Of a stretch of 64,000 nt of DNA, positions 53,034 to 62,701 are shown one piece after another. The stretch comes from Jiangella alkaliphila (lineage in GTDB: Bacteria; Actinomycetota; Actinomycetes; Jiangellales; Jiangellaceae), in assembly GCF_900105925.1 (NCBI RefSeq), contig NZ_LT629791.1:6356001-6420000 (forward strand), in the 5' to 3' direction. Numbering within the stretch: the first letter of the stretch is position 1; every line of letters starts with the position of its first letter. The notes under the pieces are model-generated. The model was not told the DNA's origin, searched no databases, and saw only the letters and a list, made by a program, of their open reading frames with translations. The position numbers and the translations under genes are program-made.

Positions 53034-53540
53034 ATGCGGAACCTTCACAAGCTCGGCACCGGCGTCGTCGCAGCCGGCGCGGCGGGAGCGCTGCTCCTCG
53101 GCGCGCCCGCGATGGCCAGCGCCGCCCCGGCGACCGACTCCAGGGCGGACATCGAGGCCGAACTCGAAGCCGGACTGACCACCGTCGTCGAGGACCGCCT
53201 CGCCGAGGGCGGCGTCGACCTCGAAGCCCTGGTCGACGTCGAGATCGACGGCGACATCCTCATCGACATCGAACTGGACGGCGACATCGACGTCGACATC
53301 GAGGACGACCTGGAGGCCGAGCTCGAGGGCGACCTGGAAGCCGACATCGAGGCCTACCTCATCGTCGTGCTCGAGCTGGAACTGGACGACCTGCTCGACC
53401 TCTTCCTGTTCGTCAGCCTCGGTGCCGACATCGACGTCGACGTCGAGCTGGACCTCGAGACCGATGGCTCGGACTCCTCGCTCGATGTCGACCTCGACAT
53501 CGACGGCGGACTGAGCATCCTGCTGGACCTGCACCTCTGA
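53034..53540 (+). CDS. strongly acidic secreted protein of alternating Asp/Glu and hydrophobic residues
   Basis: 168 residues. Signal peptide (NLHKLGTGVVAAGAAGALLL, cut near ASA) followed by about 135 residues that are nearly all D, E, L, I and V, alternating in patterns such as DIDVDIEDDLEAELEGDLEA and ADIDVDVELDLETDGSDSSL, with almost no basic residues. This is not a codon artefact of another gene: neighbours on both sides end before it and a perfect terminator follows. Function unknown. Alternation suggests a long beta structure or coiled acidic surface that could bind calcium or cationic molecules. Confidence 0.7.
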   Translation: MRNLHKLGTGVVAAGAAGALLLGAPAMASAAPATDSRADIEAELEAGLTTVVEDRLAEGGVDLEALVDVEIDGDILIDIELDGDIDVDIEDDLEAELEGDLEADIEAYLIVVLELELDDLLDLFLFVSLGADIDVDVELDLETDGSDSSLDVDLDIDGGLSILLDLHL

Positions 53541-53570
53541 CCCACCGACCGTCCGCGTCCGGCGGACGAA

Positions 53571-53610
53571 GGGGCGGGTCCCGGTTTCCATGATCGCCGG
53601 GACCCGCCCC
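53571..53610 (+). terminator. strong terminator after the acidic-protein gene
   Basis: A perfect 14-bp stem (GGGGCGGGTCCCGG at 53571-53584; CCGGGACCCGCCCC at 53597-53610) with a 12-base loop, 30 bases after the stop. Confidence 0.85.
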
Positions 53611-53700
53611 TGATTTCACTTCGATCTCGCGCCGCTCGGCCACTACGGGTCGATGGTCTATGTGTGCGCTGGTAGGCGACGTAGACACCGCCCTGAGCGG

Positions 53701-54857
53701 CTACAGAGTCAGCAGCCGCACGGTGAGGTCCAGGCCGCCCTCCGGACGGGCCACTGTCGTCAGCGTGCCGCCGTGCGCGTCGACCACAGCAGCTGCGATC
53801 GACAGACCCAGCCCGAGGCCGTCGTCGGCGCCACGACGGCCGCCCAGCCGCTGGAACGGCTCGTAGAGCGACACGACCGCTTCGGCCGGGATCACCGGTC
53901 CGCTGTTGACCACCCTCAGCGTCGCCCCGTCCGGCCCGGCCGCTGTCGACACGCACACCCGGCCGCCGGGCTGGTTGTGCCGAACGGCGTTGTCCAGCAG
54001 GTTGCGGATCAGCCGTTCGAGCAGTCCGGGGTCGCCCGCGGCCGGAGCCGGGTCCAGCGTGACGTCGATCTCCACCCCGCGGGCCGCCGCGTCGGCCGTC
54101 AGCTCGGCCACGACCACGGCGACCGACTCGGCCAAGTCGACCGGCTGCCGGTCCAGCAGCCCAGGCTGGCTGCGGGCGAGCGTCAGCAGCGCCTCGATGA
54201 TCCGCTCCTGCCGTTGCCCGGCCGCACGCACCCGGGCTAGCGCGGCCCGCAGCGCCTCGGCCGTGGCGTCGGCTTCGCCCAGGGTCACGTCGACGACGGC
54301 GCGCTGCAGCGTGAGTGGGGTGCGCAGCTCGTGCGAGGCGTGGGCGACGAACCGGCGCTGGGCGGCGAAGGCCGACTCCAGTCGGGCGAGCAGGTCGTCG
54401 AACGTCCCGGCCAGCTCGGTCAGCTCGTCGTCCGGACCGGTGGCGGCCAGCCGCTGGTCCAGCGCGTCGGCGGAAATGCGACGCACCCGAGCGGACATCT
54501 CACCCAGTGGGCGCAGCACCCGGCCGGCGACTATCCAGCCCAGCCCGAACGAGATCCCGGCCAGCACCGTCAGGGCGATCAGCGACGCGGTGAGCAGCCG
54601 GCGGACGTCCTCGGCGCGCTGTCGCTCCGCCTGCTCGCGTAGGTCCCCGGCGAGCTCCGGCGGGCCGACGGCGAGGTCGCCGGTGGGCGCCTCCGGCTCC
54701 GGCGGCGAACCGAGCAGCGGGCCGTGGGCGACCAAAACGTAGACCAGCCCAATCAGCACCGCCCCGGTCACCAGGAACAAGCCGCTGTAGAGCAGGGTCA
54801 GCCGCAGCCGGACGGTCGGCCGCCGCCAGGCCGGGCGCCGCCGGGTTTCGACGGCGG

Positions 54858-54861
<4 letters not shown>
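53701..54861 (-). CDS. two-component sensor histidine kinase
   Basis: 386 residues. Two membrane helices (LTLLYSGLFLVTGAVLIGLV and SLIALTVLAGISFGLGWIVA) bracket a short outer loop. A HAMP segment (VLRPLGEMSARVRRIS) follows, then the dimerisation helix with phospho-acceptor His177 in AHASHELRTPLT, and an ATPase domain with N box LIRNLLDNAVRHN and G box GADDGLGLGLSIAA. It overlaps the response regulator by four bases (ATGA). The kinase is intact while its regulator is interrupted. Confidence 0.92.
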
Positions 54862-55523
<662 letters not shown>

Positions 55524-55649
55524 CAGCGGCTCCGGCGTCCAGCCTGCCCGGACGAGAGTTACAGGGAGGTGACATCGGCTGTTCCGCTCCTGCAACCGGC
55601 CTTTCGCGAGGCTGGTGTCGTCAGCGCAACACGACCGCTTGGAGGAGAC

Positions 55650-56051
55650 ATGAGATGGACCTCGATCATCGGGGCGGCCGCCGTGGCCGCGATTCTACCG
55701 GCCGGGGTGGTGACGGCGACGGCGTTCGGATCGACCTGTGGCGAGTCTTTCGGGTCCGACGCCGCGGAGCAGTTCAGCGCCTGCATGCGCGAGCAAGGAC
55801 TGGACAACTTCCCCGACGCGCACTTGACCGAATACGGAACGGTTCTGCTGGACGGCACCTGGGTGGACCCGTTCTCGCCCGAGTACCTAGCTGCCCTCGA
55901 GGAGTGCAAGGGGTTGCTGCCGGCGAGCATCACTCTGCCCGGCACGTTCGAGCTGCCCGCGCCGGAGCTGCCATCGCTCTCGTCGTTCTCGCCTCCGGAG
56001 GCACCGCAAGCGCCCGTGGCACCGCCGGCCCTGGAGTTGGCAGCGCCTTGA
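55650..56051 (+). CDS. small secreted protein next to two-component genes
   Basis: 133 residues. GGAGGAG lies just before the ATG. A signal peptide (MRWTSIIGAAAVAAILPAGV) is followed by the CMREQGLDNFPD segment, which recurs in small actinomycete envelope proteins near two-component systems, and a Pro/Ala/Glu-rich tail. Divergent from the kinase/regulator pair, it is a plausible target. Function unknown. Confidence 0.75.
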   Translation: MRWTSIIGAAAVAAILPAGVVTATAFGSTCGESFGSDAAEQFSACMREQGLDNFPDAHLTEYGTVLLDGTWVDPFSPEYLAALEECKGLLPASITLPGTFELPAPELPSLSSFSPPEAPQAPVAPPALELAAP

Positions 56052-56785
56052 CGGAACGCCCCGTCGGGACGGTGTCGGCATGCTCATCTGACGGGACGTC
56101 GAGTGACCTTGGGGTAAGCACGATCACGTCGTGACTCAAGCCAGACGGCACGCCAGCCGTGGGCGCAAGTGCGGGAGCCGGACCGTGACCTGCTGCCGGA
56201 CACGGCAGACGGCAGCATGTCTCGGTACCTGTTCCGGGTGAACCCGCCGAGGCACCGCCAGGTGCGTAGCGTCTGCTCCAGTGTGGCCTGCCTTCGGGCG
56301 CGGCACTCGACCTCCAATCCGACAGATGGATCAGGCGCCTGAACTTCAGGGTCGCGGTGCCGATGTAGCCGAGCATCAATCCAGCGACGCGATCGCCAGT
56401 CCGGGGCGACTTGCGTGGCTGCTGCCGGATCCAGGTGGAGTCCGGTGGTGGCCCGTACGAGACCTCGACAACCGGCGGCAGGTGCGGCAAGATCGGGCGA
56501 CGCGGGGAATGAAGAGTCCCGAATACCCCGCCGCGGTCGCCCCACCCGGGCGCTGGGTGGGGCGGCTTCGGATACCCACACTCAGACTCCCTGACACGGC
56601 CGGCCGTGTCAGGGAGTGGATCGCGACGCACTGCGGGTGCGGCTTCCGCCAGACCCCCGGCGCTGTGGGACGAGGCACTGCTGCTGCGCAGGGCCGGCAC
56701 GTACCGATCCTTCGCGCCGTGGACGTTCGCCGGCGGCCACGGCGAGGACCGCGTGGTGAACCCGTAAGCCGCGCACCTCTGGAGG
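56052..56785. other. non-coding stretch with a perfect palindrome
   Basis: About 730 bases without a credible gene on either strand. The only clear structure is the 32-bp perfect palindrome at 56586-56617. Confidence 0.5.
56586..56617. repeat. 32-bp perfect palindrome
   Basis: Left arm ACTCCCTGACACGGCC is followed directly by its exact complement, centred on GGCCGGCC, with no loop bases. Could form a strong RNA hairpin or a cruciform. It lies 170 bases beyond the end of the minus-strand small-gene operon, where a terminator could stand. Confidence 0.8.
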
Positions 56786-57019
56786 TCAGTCCTGTGCCGG
56801 CATCTCGACGACGCCCTTCACCCTCACGACGCGCCGCTGGTGGATCTCGACGACGGCGACCTGGCCGACCTCGCCGGGAAACGGCTCGTCAACCAAGTAC
56901 GTCTCCTCGATCTCCGGCAGGTGCGACGCCGGCTTGAACCGCAGCGTCACGGTATGGCCCGGCTCGCCGTCCGGGAGCTCGCTGCTGATTCGTGCAATGG
57001 TACCGGTGACATGCATCAT
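56786..57019 (-). CDS. 77-residue hypothetical, third gene of small operon
   Basis: The ATG (MMHVTGTIARISSELPDGEP) has GGAGG six bases before it. Beta-rich sequence: HTVTLRFKPASHLPEIEETY, FPGEVGQVAVVEIHQRRVVR. No signal or membrane part. It follows the HTH gene by 50 bases. I do not recognise the family; it may be an accessory to the toxin-antitoxin-like pair upstream. Confidence 0.6.
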   Translation of the reverse strand: MMHVTGTIARISSELPDGEPGHTVTLRFKPASHLPEIEETYLVDEPFPGEVGQVAVVEIHQRRVVRVKGVVEMPAQD

Positions 57020-57069
57020 GACAATCCTCCGCATTTGCCGAACGCCCAGCTTACGGCCCGGGCAGAGGG

Positions 57070-57597
57070 TCAAGCTGTCTTCGCCGGCCGCCCGGCGCGG
57101 CGCTCCCACCGCTCGCCGAACGCCGCGACGCCGGCGCGAAGCCACAGGGAGCCGACGCCGAGCTGATAGGCCGGCTCCGGGAAATCGGGGTGCTCGTGGG
57201 CCAGCTGGTGCACGCGCTGCCGGCTGACGCCCAGGATCTCGGCGGCCTCGGGCCCGGACACCAGGTCCGGTAGGGTCGGCCGCTCCAGCTCGGCGTCGCG
57301 GACATCCTTACGCACTGCCTCGACCCGCACGACCGGCGCCGTTGGCAGCCTGAACCGGTCGGCGGCCGCCAGAATCTCGCTGACCGCCCGGTCGCGGGCG
57401 CCGTGCAGCGTGTAGGCGTCAAAGGTAACGGTCGCCGACCAGCCACGTTCGTCGCCGCTGACCTCAGCGTGCAGGCGCGCCAGCGCGGCGGTCATGGCGC
57501 CCAGCCGATCGGCGGTGGTTTCGCCGATGATCGCGGGGTCAAGCGGGGAGTGACCGTCGAGCAGGACGTCGACGGTCACGCAGTACCCGGTCATCAT
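57070..57597 (-). CDS. AlpA/MerR-like helix-turn-helix protein, candidate antitoxin
   Basis: 175 residues; GGGAGG five bases before ATG. The N-terminal 105 residues are an uncharacterised alpha/beta domain (YCVTVDVLLDGHSPLDPAII, WSATVTFDAYTLHG). The C-terminal part is an excisionase-type HTH: LVSGPEAAEILGVSRQRVHQ, HPDFPEPAYQLGVGSLWLRA. It overlaps the small HicA-like gene by ATGA and is probably the repressor of the operon through the inverted repeat at the promoter. Confidence 0.75.
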   Translation of the reverse strand: MMTGYCVTVDVLLDGHSPLDPAIIGETTADRLGAMTAALARLHAEVSGDERGWSATVTFDAYTLHGARDRAVSEILAAADRFRLPTAPVVRVEAVRKDVRDAELERPTLPDLVSGPEAAEILGVSRQRVHQLAHEHPDFPEPAYQLGVGSLWLRAGVAAFGERWERRAGRPAKTA

Positions 57598-57824
57598 GCT
57601 CGCCTCCCTGGTGGCCACTCGCCACCGGCTAGGCAGACGAGAGCGATGAAGTTCTTGAGCGCCCGCGTGTCGCTGGGCGTCGACGCGGGCACGATCGGCG
57701 GCTGGGATCGGTTGGGCGGGTAGACCCGCGGGTGGCACCTGCCGCGCTTGTAGCGCCAGCCATGTTGGCTGATCTGGTGGTCGATGATCTCCCGGCCCGG
57801 CTGTTCCGTCCCCATCGTCATCAT
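57594..57824 (-). CDS. HicA-like small protein, candidate toxin
   Basis: 76 residues: MMTMGTEQPGREIIDHQISQ, HGWRYKRGRCHPRVYPPNRS, STPSDTRALKNFIALV. The HGWxxxR...H...YPP pattern is reminiscent of HicA mRNA-interferase folds, where a loop His is catalytic. First gene of the operon, coupled by ATGA to an HTH gene; toxin before antitoxin is the hicAB order. The similarity is weak, so this is a hypothesis. Confidence 0.5.
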   Translation of the reverse strand: MMTMGTEQPGREIIDHQISQHGWRYKRGRCHPRVYPPNRSQPPIVPASTPSDTRALKNFIALVCLAGGEWPPGRRA

Positions 57825-57832
57825 CCCCAGGA

Positions 57833-57859
57833 TCCTCTACCCGTTCCCGGTGTAGAGGA
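57833..57859. promoter_or_regulatory. inverted-repeat operator of the small operon
   Basis: TCCTCTAC (57833-57840) and GTAGAGGA (57852-57859) are perfect 8-bp arms 11 bases apart, overlapping the -10 and start point of the operon promoter. Fits autorepression by the HTH protein. Confidence 0.6.
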
Positions 57860-57878
57860 CTATTCGAGTCACTGTCAA
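57849..57878 (-). promoter_or_regulatory. promoter of the small operon
   Basis: On the minus strand TTGACA (57878-57873), 18 bases, TACACC (57854-57849); start point near 57842, about 18 bases before the first ATG. Confidence 0.6.
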
Positions 57879-57955
57879 GGTTTCTTGTGCCGCGCCCAGC
57901 TCGGCGAGCACGTCCGCAGTCACCGCCAGAACGGCCACAACCCCCGGCGGTCAAC

Positions 57956-57991
57956 AGTCGAGCCCCGGCGAGTACTCGCCGGGGCTCGACT
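57956..57991. repeat. 36-bp perfect palindrome
   Basis: Left arm AGTCGAGCCCCGGCGAGT is followed at once by its exact complement, no loop. It lies between the divergent small operon and the tetR gene, 66 bases before the TetR ATG. Confidence 0.8.
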
Positions 57992-58057
57992 CCGTTCCAT
58001 TGCCCATAGCAGAGTTCTGCTGCCGGTCGCCAACAACCAGGCAGATCATCCGCTACG

Positions 58058-58681
58058 ATGCTGAAACAGACACCGCCGTCCAGCCGGAAACGATCATTGG
58101 CCCGAGCTCCGCATGCCGCCGCTTCCAGGTCCAACGCCCGTGAGCGAGTGTTGGACACGGCATACGCCCTGTTCAGTCGGCACGGGGTCCGTGGGGTAGG
58201 CGTCGACGAGGTCATCGCCCGGGCGCCTGTGGCCAAAGTGACGTTCTACCGGCACTTCCGTTCCAAGTCCGATCTCGTCCTCGCCGTACTCGAACGACGC
58301 GAGCAGGAGTGGACGACCGGCTACGTCGAAGCCGAGTCCGAACGGCGAGGCTCGAACGCCGAGGAGCGCCTGCTGGCGATCTTCGACGTCTTCGGCGAAT
58401 GGTTCGCTCGCGATGACTTCGAGGGATGCACGTTCATCCGGGTCCTCCTCCAGGTCGATGCGGACAACGTCGTTGGCCAGGCGAGCCTGCACTACCTGGA
58501 GAACATCAGGGCCATGATCCGCAGCCGGGCGGTCGAGGCCGGCCTGCGTGACCCGGACGACTTCGCTCGGTCGTGGCACATCCTGATGAAGGGCGCCATT
58601 CTCGCCGCCGCCGACGGCGAACCCGAGGCCGCCAGGCGCGCCCAGGACATGGCCCGAACGCTCATCGACAACTTCCGGTGA
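58058..58681 (+). CDS. TetR-family transcriptional regulator
   Basis: 207 residues. HTH near the start: VLDTAYALFSRHGVRGVGVD then EVIARAPVAKVTFYRHFRSK, followed by SDLVLAVLERREQEW and a C-terminal helical ligand domain. No ribosome site is seen before the ATG, so a leaderless message is possible. Its targets are unknown; nothing intact is next to it on the same strand. Confidence 0.9.
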   Translation: MLKQTPPSSRKRSLARAPHAAASRSNARERVLDTAYALFSRHGVRGVGVDEVIARAPVAKVTFYRHFRSKSDLVLAVLERREQEWTTGYVEAESERRGSNAEERLLAIFDVFGEWFARDDFEGCTFIRVLLQVDADNVVGQASLHYLENIRAMIRSRAVEAGLRDPDDFARSWHILMKGAILAAADGEPEAARRAQDMARTLIDNFR

Positions 58682-58769
58682 CGCATCTTGATCACCTGAA
58701 CGGTGTCCACGGAGCCGGGCAGTCCGGCGAGTAGCGGGGTAGATGGTTGTGGACGCCGTTGTCGCTGGA

Positions 58770-58975
58770 CGCCGGGAATCGATCGCAGAAGGTAGGTCGC
58801 GACACAGCGGTGTCCGGGTCGAACCTGCGGGTCAGCGACGCGTAGATCGCGCCGCGCTGACTGCTCACCTTCGCCGTCGTGCGCCCAGTGACACCGGCCG
58901 CCAGCCGGTCGCCAGCCTCGATCAGCGTCACCGTCAGCCCGGCCCGTTTGTCCCGGCCACCACCCGGGCCGGCGG
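58770..58975 (-). pseudogene. FAD-dependent oxidoreductase N-terminal fragment
   Basis: The minus strand reads LTAGPGGGRDKRAGLTVTLI, EAGDRLAAGVTGRTTAKVSS and GAIYASLTRRFDPDTA. The VTGRTTAK motif is typical of D-amino-acid-oxidase-like FAD proteins that carry a Rieske domain. Only about 60 residues remain, without start or end. Confidence 0.45.
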
Positions 58976-59058
58976 TCAGCGGGCAGTCGGCGATGCCTGC
59001 CGAGCGGTGGTGAATGCGGAACCGCGATCGCGGGTACTGCCGGAGTCATGAGGTCCTC

Positions 59059-59661
59059 GTGAAGGCCGTCGTGCTGAACTGCACGCTCAAGCCGTCGCCG
59101 CAGCCGTCGAACACCGGCGCGCTGGCCGACGTCGTCGCGAGCTACCTGCGCGACGACGATGTCGACGTCGCCACGTTCCGGCTCGCCGACCTGAACCTGC
59201 CGCCCGGCGTCGAGACCGACATGGGCGACGGCGATGACTGGCCTCGTGTGCATGACGCGATCTTGGCCGCCGAGATCCTCGTCATCGCGAGCCCGACGTG
59301 GGTGGGCCGGCCGTCGTCGCTGGCGCAGCGGGCGCTGGAGCGGCTGGACGCGATGATCTCCGAGACCGACGACACCGGGCGGCCGGTCGCGTACGGCCGG
59401 GTCGCCGGCGTCGTCGTCACCGGCAACGAGGACGGCGCCCACCACGTCATCGCCGAGCTGGCCGGCGGCATGGTCGACATCGGGTTCACCATCCCGGCAC
59501 AGGCGTGGACGTACTGGCACCTCGGCCCCGGACCCGGACCGGACTACCTCGACGACACCAAGGGCCACGAGTGGGCGCACTCGACCGGCCGGACGATGGC
59601 GGCCAACCTGGTCGCCGTCGCCCGGGCACTGGCCGAGTCACCGCTGCCGGCGCCGTCCTGA
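59059..59661 (+). CDS. flavodoxin-like NAD(P)H-dependent FMN reductase
   Basis: 200 residues from GTG. Flavodoxin fold: KAVVLNCTLKPSPQPSNTGA (phosphate-binding loop), ILVIASPTWVGRPSSLAQRA (FMN loop), RVAGVVVTGNEDGAHHVIAE. These proteins use FMN to reduce quinones, azo dyes or metals. An upstream in-frame ATG exists, but the GTG fits the family start. It precedes the topoisomerase gene by about 170 bases. Confidence 0.87.
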   Translation: MKAVVLNCTLKPSPQPSNTGALADVVASYLRDDDVDVATFRLADLNLPPGVETDMGDGDDWPRVHDAILAAEILVIASPTWVGRPSSLAQRALERLDAMISETDDTGRPVAYGRVAGVVVTGNEDGAHHVIAELAGGMVDIGFTIPAQAWTYWHLGPGPGPDYLDDTKGHEWAHSTGRTMAANLVAVARALAESPLPAPS

Positions 59662-59830
59662 CGCCCGCGAGTCTCGGCGTCGCTGACGTAACGCCTCGAC
59701 GTCGGCGATGAGCTTCGGGTCTCGGTTCGTCGGTCTCTCGGCCCGTAACCCGGGGGCCCGGCGCCCGGTTACGACGCGTGAAGCCGGCGCGGACCGGGTA
59801 CGGACTCCTCCGCACGGAAGGGGTGGGTGG

Positions 59831-60937
59831 ATGCGGCTGCGACGCTGGGATCCGGCCGGTCCGGCGATCCTGCGGCGCCGCCGGGGCCGCGGCTTCGGCT
59901 ACGTCGGCGTCGACGGCGCGGTGCTGCGCGACGAGGAGGCCCTGGCCCGCATCAGGGGCCTGGTCATCCCGCCGGCCTGGGCGGACGTCCGCATCTGCCC
60001 GTGGCCGCACGGCCACCTCCAGGCCGTCGGCACCGACGTCGCCGGACGGCGGCAGTACCTGTACCACGACGCCTGGCGCGAGCAGCGGGACCGGCAGAAG
60101 TTCGAACGCGTCCGGGACTTCGGCCGGACGCTGCCGAAGGCGCGCGCCCGCATCGCCGACGACCTCGCTACCCGCGGCCTCAACCGCCGCCGGGTCCTCG
60201 CCGCGGCTGCCCGGCTGCTCGACATCGGGTTCTTCCGCATCGGCGGCGAGGCCTACGCGCAGGAGAACGGCTCGCACGGCCTGGCCACCGTCCTGCGCTC
60301 ACACGCCGGCATCGCCGGCGGCAGCGTCGTGTTCGAGTACCCGGCGAAGTCCGGCCAGGAGCGGGTCCAGGCCGTCGCCGACGACCAGGTCGTGGACGTT
60401 GTGCGCGCACTGATGCGCCGCCGCGAGCCGGACCAGACGCTGCTCGCGTACTACGAAGGGCGAGCCTGGCACGAGGTCCGCTCGGCCGAGATCAACGACT
60501 ACCTGCACGAGGTCTGCGGCGACGACAACAGCGCGAAGGACTTCCGCACCTGGCACGGCACCGTGCTCGCCGCGGTCGCACTGGCGACCGCGACCGAGGA
60601 CGACCCCGCGGCGCTCAGCCGGACCGCCCGCCGCAGCGCCGAGACGCGCGCGATCAAGGAGGTCGCCGAGTACCTCGGCAACACCCCGGCGGTCGCCCGG
60701 TCCGCCTACGTCGACCCCGCGGTGATCGAGGCCTTCGAGCAGGGCGTCACCATCCGGCCGACGCTGGAGCGGCTCGGCACCGACGACGTGCTGGTCGGCG
60801 AACAGGACCGCGACCGGGTCGAGCGCGCCGTCCTCGGCCTCCTCGACGACTCGGCTAACCCCGGCCGGGGACGAACTCCTGCGCCTTGGCCTTCACGCCC
60901 TGGACCAGAACCCGCCACGCGTTCGGGTCACCCTTGA
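59831..60937 (+). CDS. DNA topoisomerase IB
   Basis: 368 residues; GGAAGGGGTGGGTGG precedes the ATG. It relaxes DNA supercoils through a 3'-phosphotyrosine. N-terminal cap (RGFGYVGVDGAVLRDEEALA, IPPAWADVRICPWPHGHLQA); catalytic residues in FFRIGGEAYAQENGSHGLAT (Arg136), DFRTWHGT (Arg239, His242) and nucleophile Tyr293 in RSAYVDP. Such short poxvirus-like enzymes occur in many actinomycetes. The last 25 codons overlap the converging TPP-enzyme gene by 83 bases, so the natural stop may have been lost. Confidence 0.9.
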   Translation: MRLRRWDPAGPAILRRRRGRGFGYVGVDGAVLRDEEALARIRGLVIPPAWADVRICPWPHGHLQAVGTDVAGRRQYLYHDAWREQRDRQKFERVRDFGRTLPKARARIADDLATRGLNRRRVLAAAARLLDIGFFRIGGEAYAQENGSHGLATVLRSHAGIAGGSVVFEYPAKSGQERVQAVADDQVVDVVRALMRRREPDQTLLAYYEGRAWHEVRSAEINDYLHEVCGDDNSAKDFRTWHGTVLAAVALATATEDDPAALSRTARRSAETRAIKEVAEYLGNTPAVARSAYVDPAVIEAFEQGVTIRPTLERLGTDDVLVGEQDRDRVERAVLGLLDDSANPGRGRTPAPWPSRPGPEPATRSGHP

Positions 60938-62644
60938 GCAGTGCTTCGGTGGTCTCCTTGAGCTGGTCGAAGGTCGCGTGCGGCGGGATCGGCGGCACCT
61001 CGGGGTCGCACCGGACGTCCAGGAGGACGGGTCCGTCGGCCGTCAGCGCCCGGTCCCACGCGTCGCCGAGCTGATCCGGCGCGTCGACCTCGATCCCCTC
61101 GAGGCCGAACCCGCGCGCCGCCGCCGCGTAGTCGACGTCGGGCAGCGTCTGCGACTCCTCGAACTTCGGCGCGCCACCCAGCGCCCGCAGCTCCCATGTC
61201 ACCTGGTTGAGGTCGTTGTTGTGGAACACGCAGACGACGAGCCGCCGGTCGGCCCAGCGATCCTGGTAGCGGGTGATCGTCAGCAGCTCGGCCAGCCCGT
61301 TCATCTGCATCGCGCCGTCGCCGACGAGCGCGACGACCGGGCGGTCCGGGTGGGCGAACTTCGCGCCGATCGCGTACGGCACCCCGGCCCCCATCGTCGC
61401 CAGCGTGCCCGACAACGACCCGCGCATACGACCACGCATCCGCAGCAGACGCGCGTACCAGTTCGTCGACGACCCGGAGTCGGCGGTGACGATCGCGTCG
61501 TCGGGGATCCGCAGCGACAGCTCGTGCACGATCCGCATGGGATTGACGGGCTTCGCGTCGACCATCGCCTGCCGCTCGACGGTCTCCCACCAGTCCACGA
61601 CGCTCGCCTCGACCCGCGACCGCCAGGAGCGGTCGGTCCGCGGCCGCAGTAGCGGGATCAGCGCCCGCAGCGTCGGGCCGGCGTCGCCGACGAGGTTGAC
61701 CTCGGTCGGGTAGCGCAGGCCGGCCATGCGCCCGTCGAGATCGATCTGGACCGCCCGCGCCTGTCCGAACTCGGGCAGGAACTGGCTGTACGGGAAGCTG
61801 GATCCGACGATCAGCAGGGTGTCGCAGTCGCGCATCAGCTCGTAGCTGGCCCGGGTACCGAGCAGCCCGATCGACCCGGTGACGTACGGCAGGTCGTCGG
61901 AGAGCACGTCCTTCCCCAGCAGCGCCTTCGCCACACCGGCGCCGGTCGCCTCGGCGACCTCCATCACCTCGCCGGCCGCGCCGCGGGCGCCCTGCCCGAT
62001 CAGGATCGCGACCTTCTCCCCGCGTTGACGACCTCGGCCGCGGCCTGGAGCTGCTCCTCGGACGGGACGACGACCGACGACGGCGTGTCCGGCGGGCCGG
62101 ACGGCACCTGCCGGAACGCATGAGCGGGCGGGTGGTAGTTCAGCTCCTGCACGTCGGCCGGCACGATGATCGCCGTCGGCACCCGGCGGGTCAGCGCCGT
62201 CCGGAACGCGCGGTCGACGGCGTTCGGCAGCTGCTCGGGGACGTTCACCTCGATCAGATACTCGCCGGCAACATCTTTGAACAACGCCTGCAGGTCGACC
62301 TCCTGCTGGTAGTACCCGCCCATCGCCGCACGGCCCGTCTGCCCGACGATCGCGACCACCGGCACGTGGTCGAGCTTGGCGTCGTAGAGGCCGTTGAGCA
62401 GGTGGATCGCTCCGGGTCCGGAGGTCGCGACGCACACGCCAGGCCGGCCGCTGAACTTCGCGTACCCGACGGCTTCGAACGCCGCCATCTCCTCGTGCCG
62501 CGACTGGACGAACCTCGGCTCGTCGTCCGCCGCCTCGAACGCCGCGATGATCCCGTTGATGCCGTCGCCCGGGTAGCCGAAGACCTGCTCGACCCCCCAT
62601 TCGCGCAACCGTCCCAGCAACCGGGCCGCCACCGTCTCGGCCAT
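60855..62644 (-). pseudogene. TPP-dependent enzyme (pyruvate oxidase/PoxB-like), one-base frameshift
   Basis: About 596 residues if repaired. The ATG has GAGGAG before it. First part: MAETVAARLLGRLREWGVEQ, VFGYPGDGINGIIAAFEAAD, RHEEMAAFEA (TPP glutamate), to QLQAAAEVVNAG. Then a run of four C on the plus strand (62018-62021) shifts the frame; with five, the protein continues EKVAILIGQGARGAAGEVME through the TPP/Mg motif VGDGAMQMNGLAELLTITRY and VFHNNDLNQVTWEL. The family decarboxylates pyruvate to acetate or acetolactate. It is either a one-base pseudogene or a sequencing error. Confidence 0.82.
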
Positions 62645-62701
62645 GATGTCTCCTCACTCGGTGTTGGCTTCCGTCCAGGCCCATACCCGAACGGCTGGAG
62701 G

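Noticed and set aside
62018..62021. Programmed frameshift in the TPP enzyme
   Set aside because: No slippery heptamer or stimulatory structure recognised, and the family is not known to use frameshifting.
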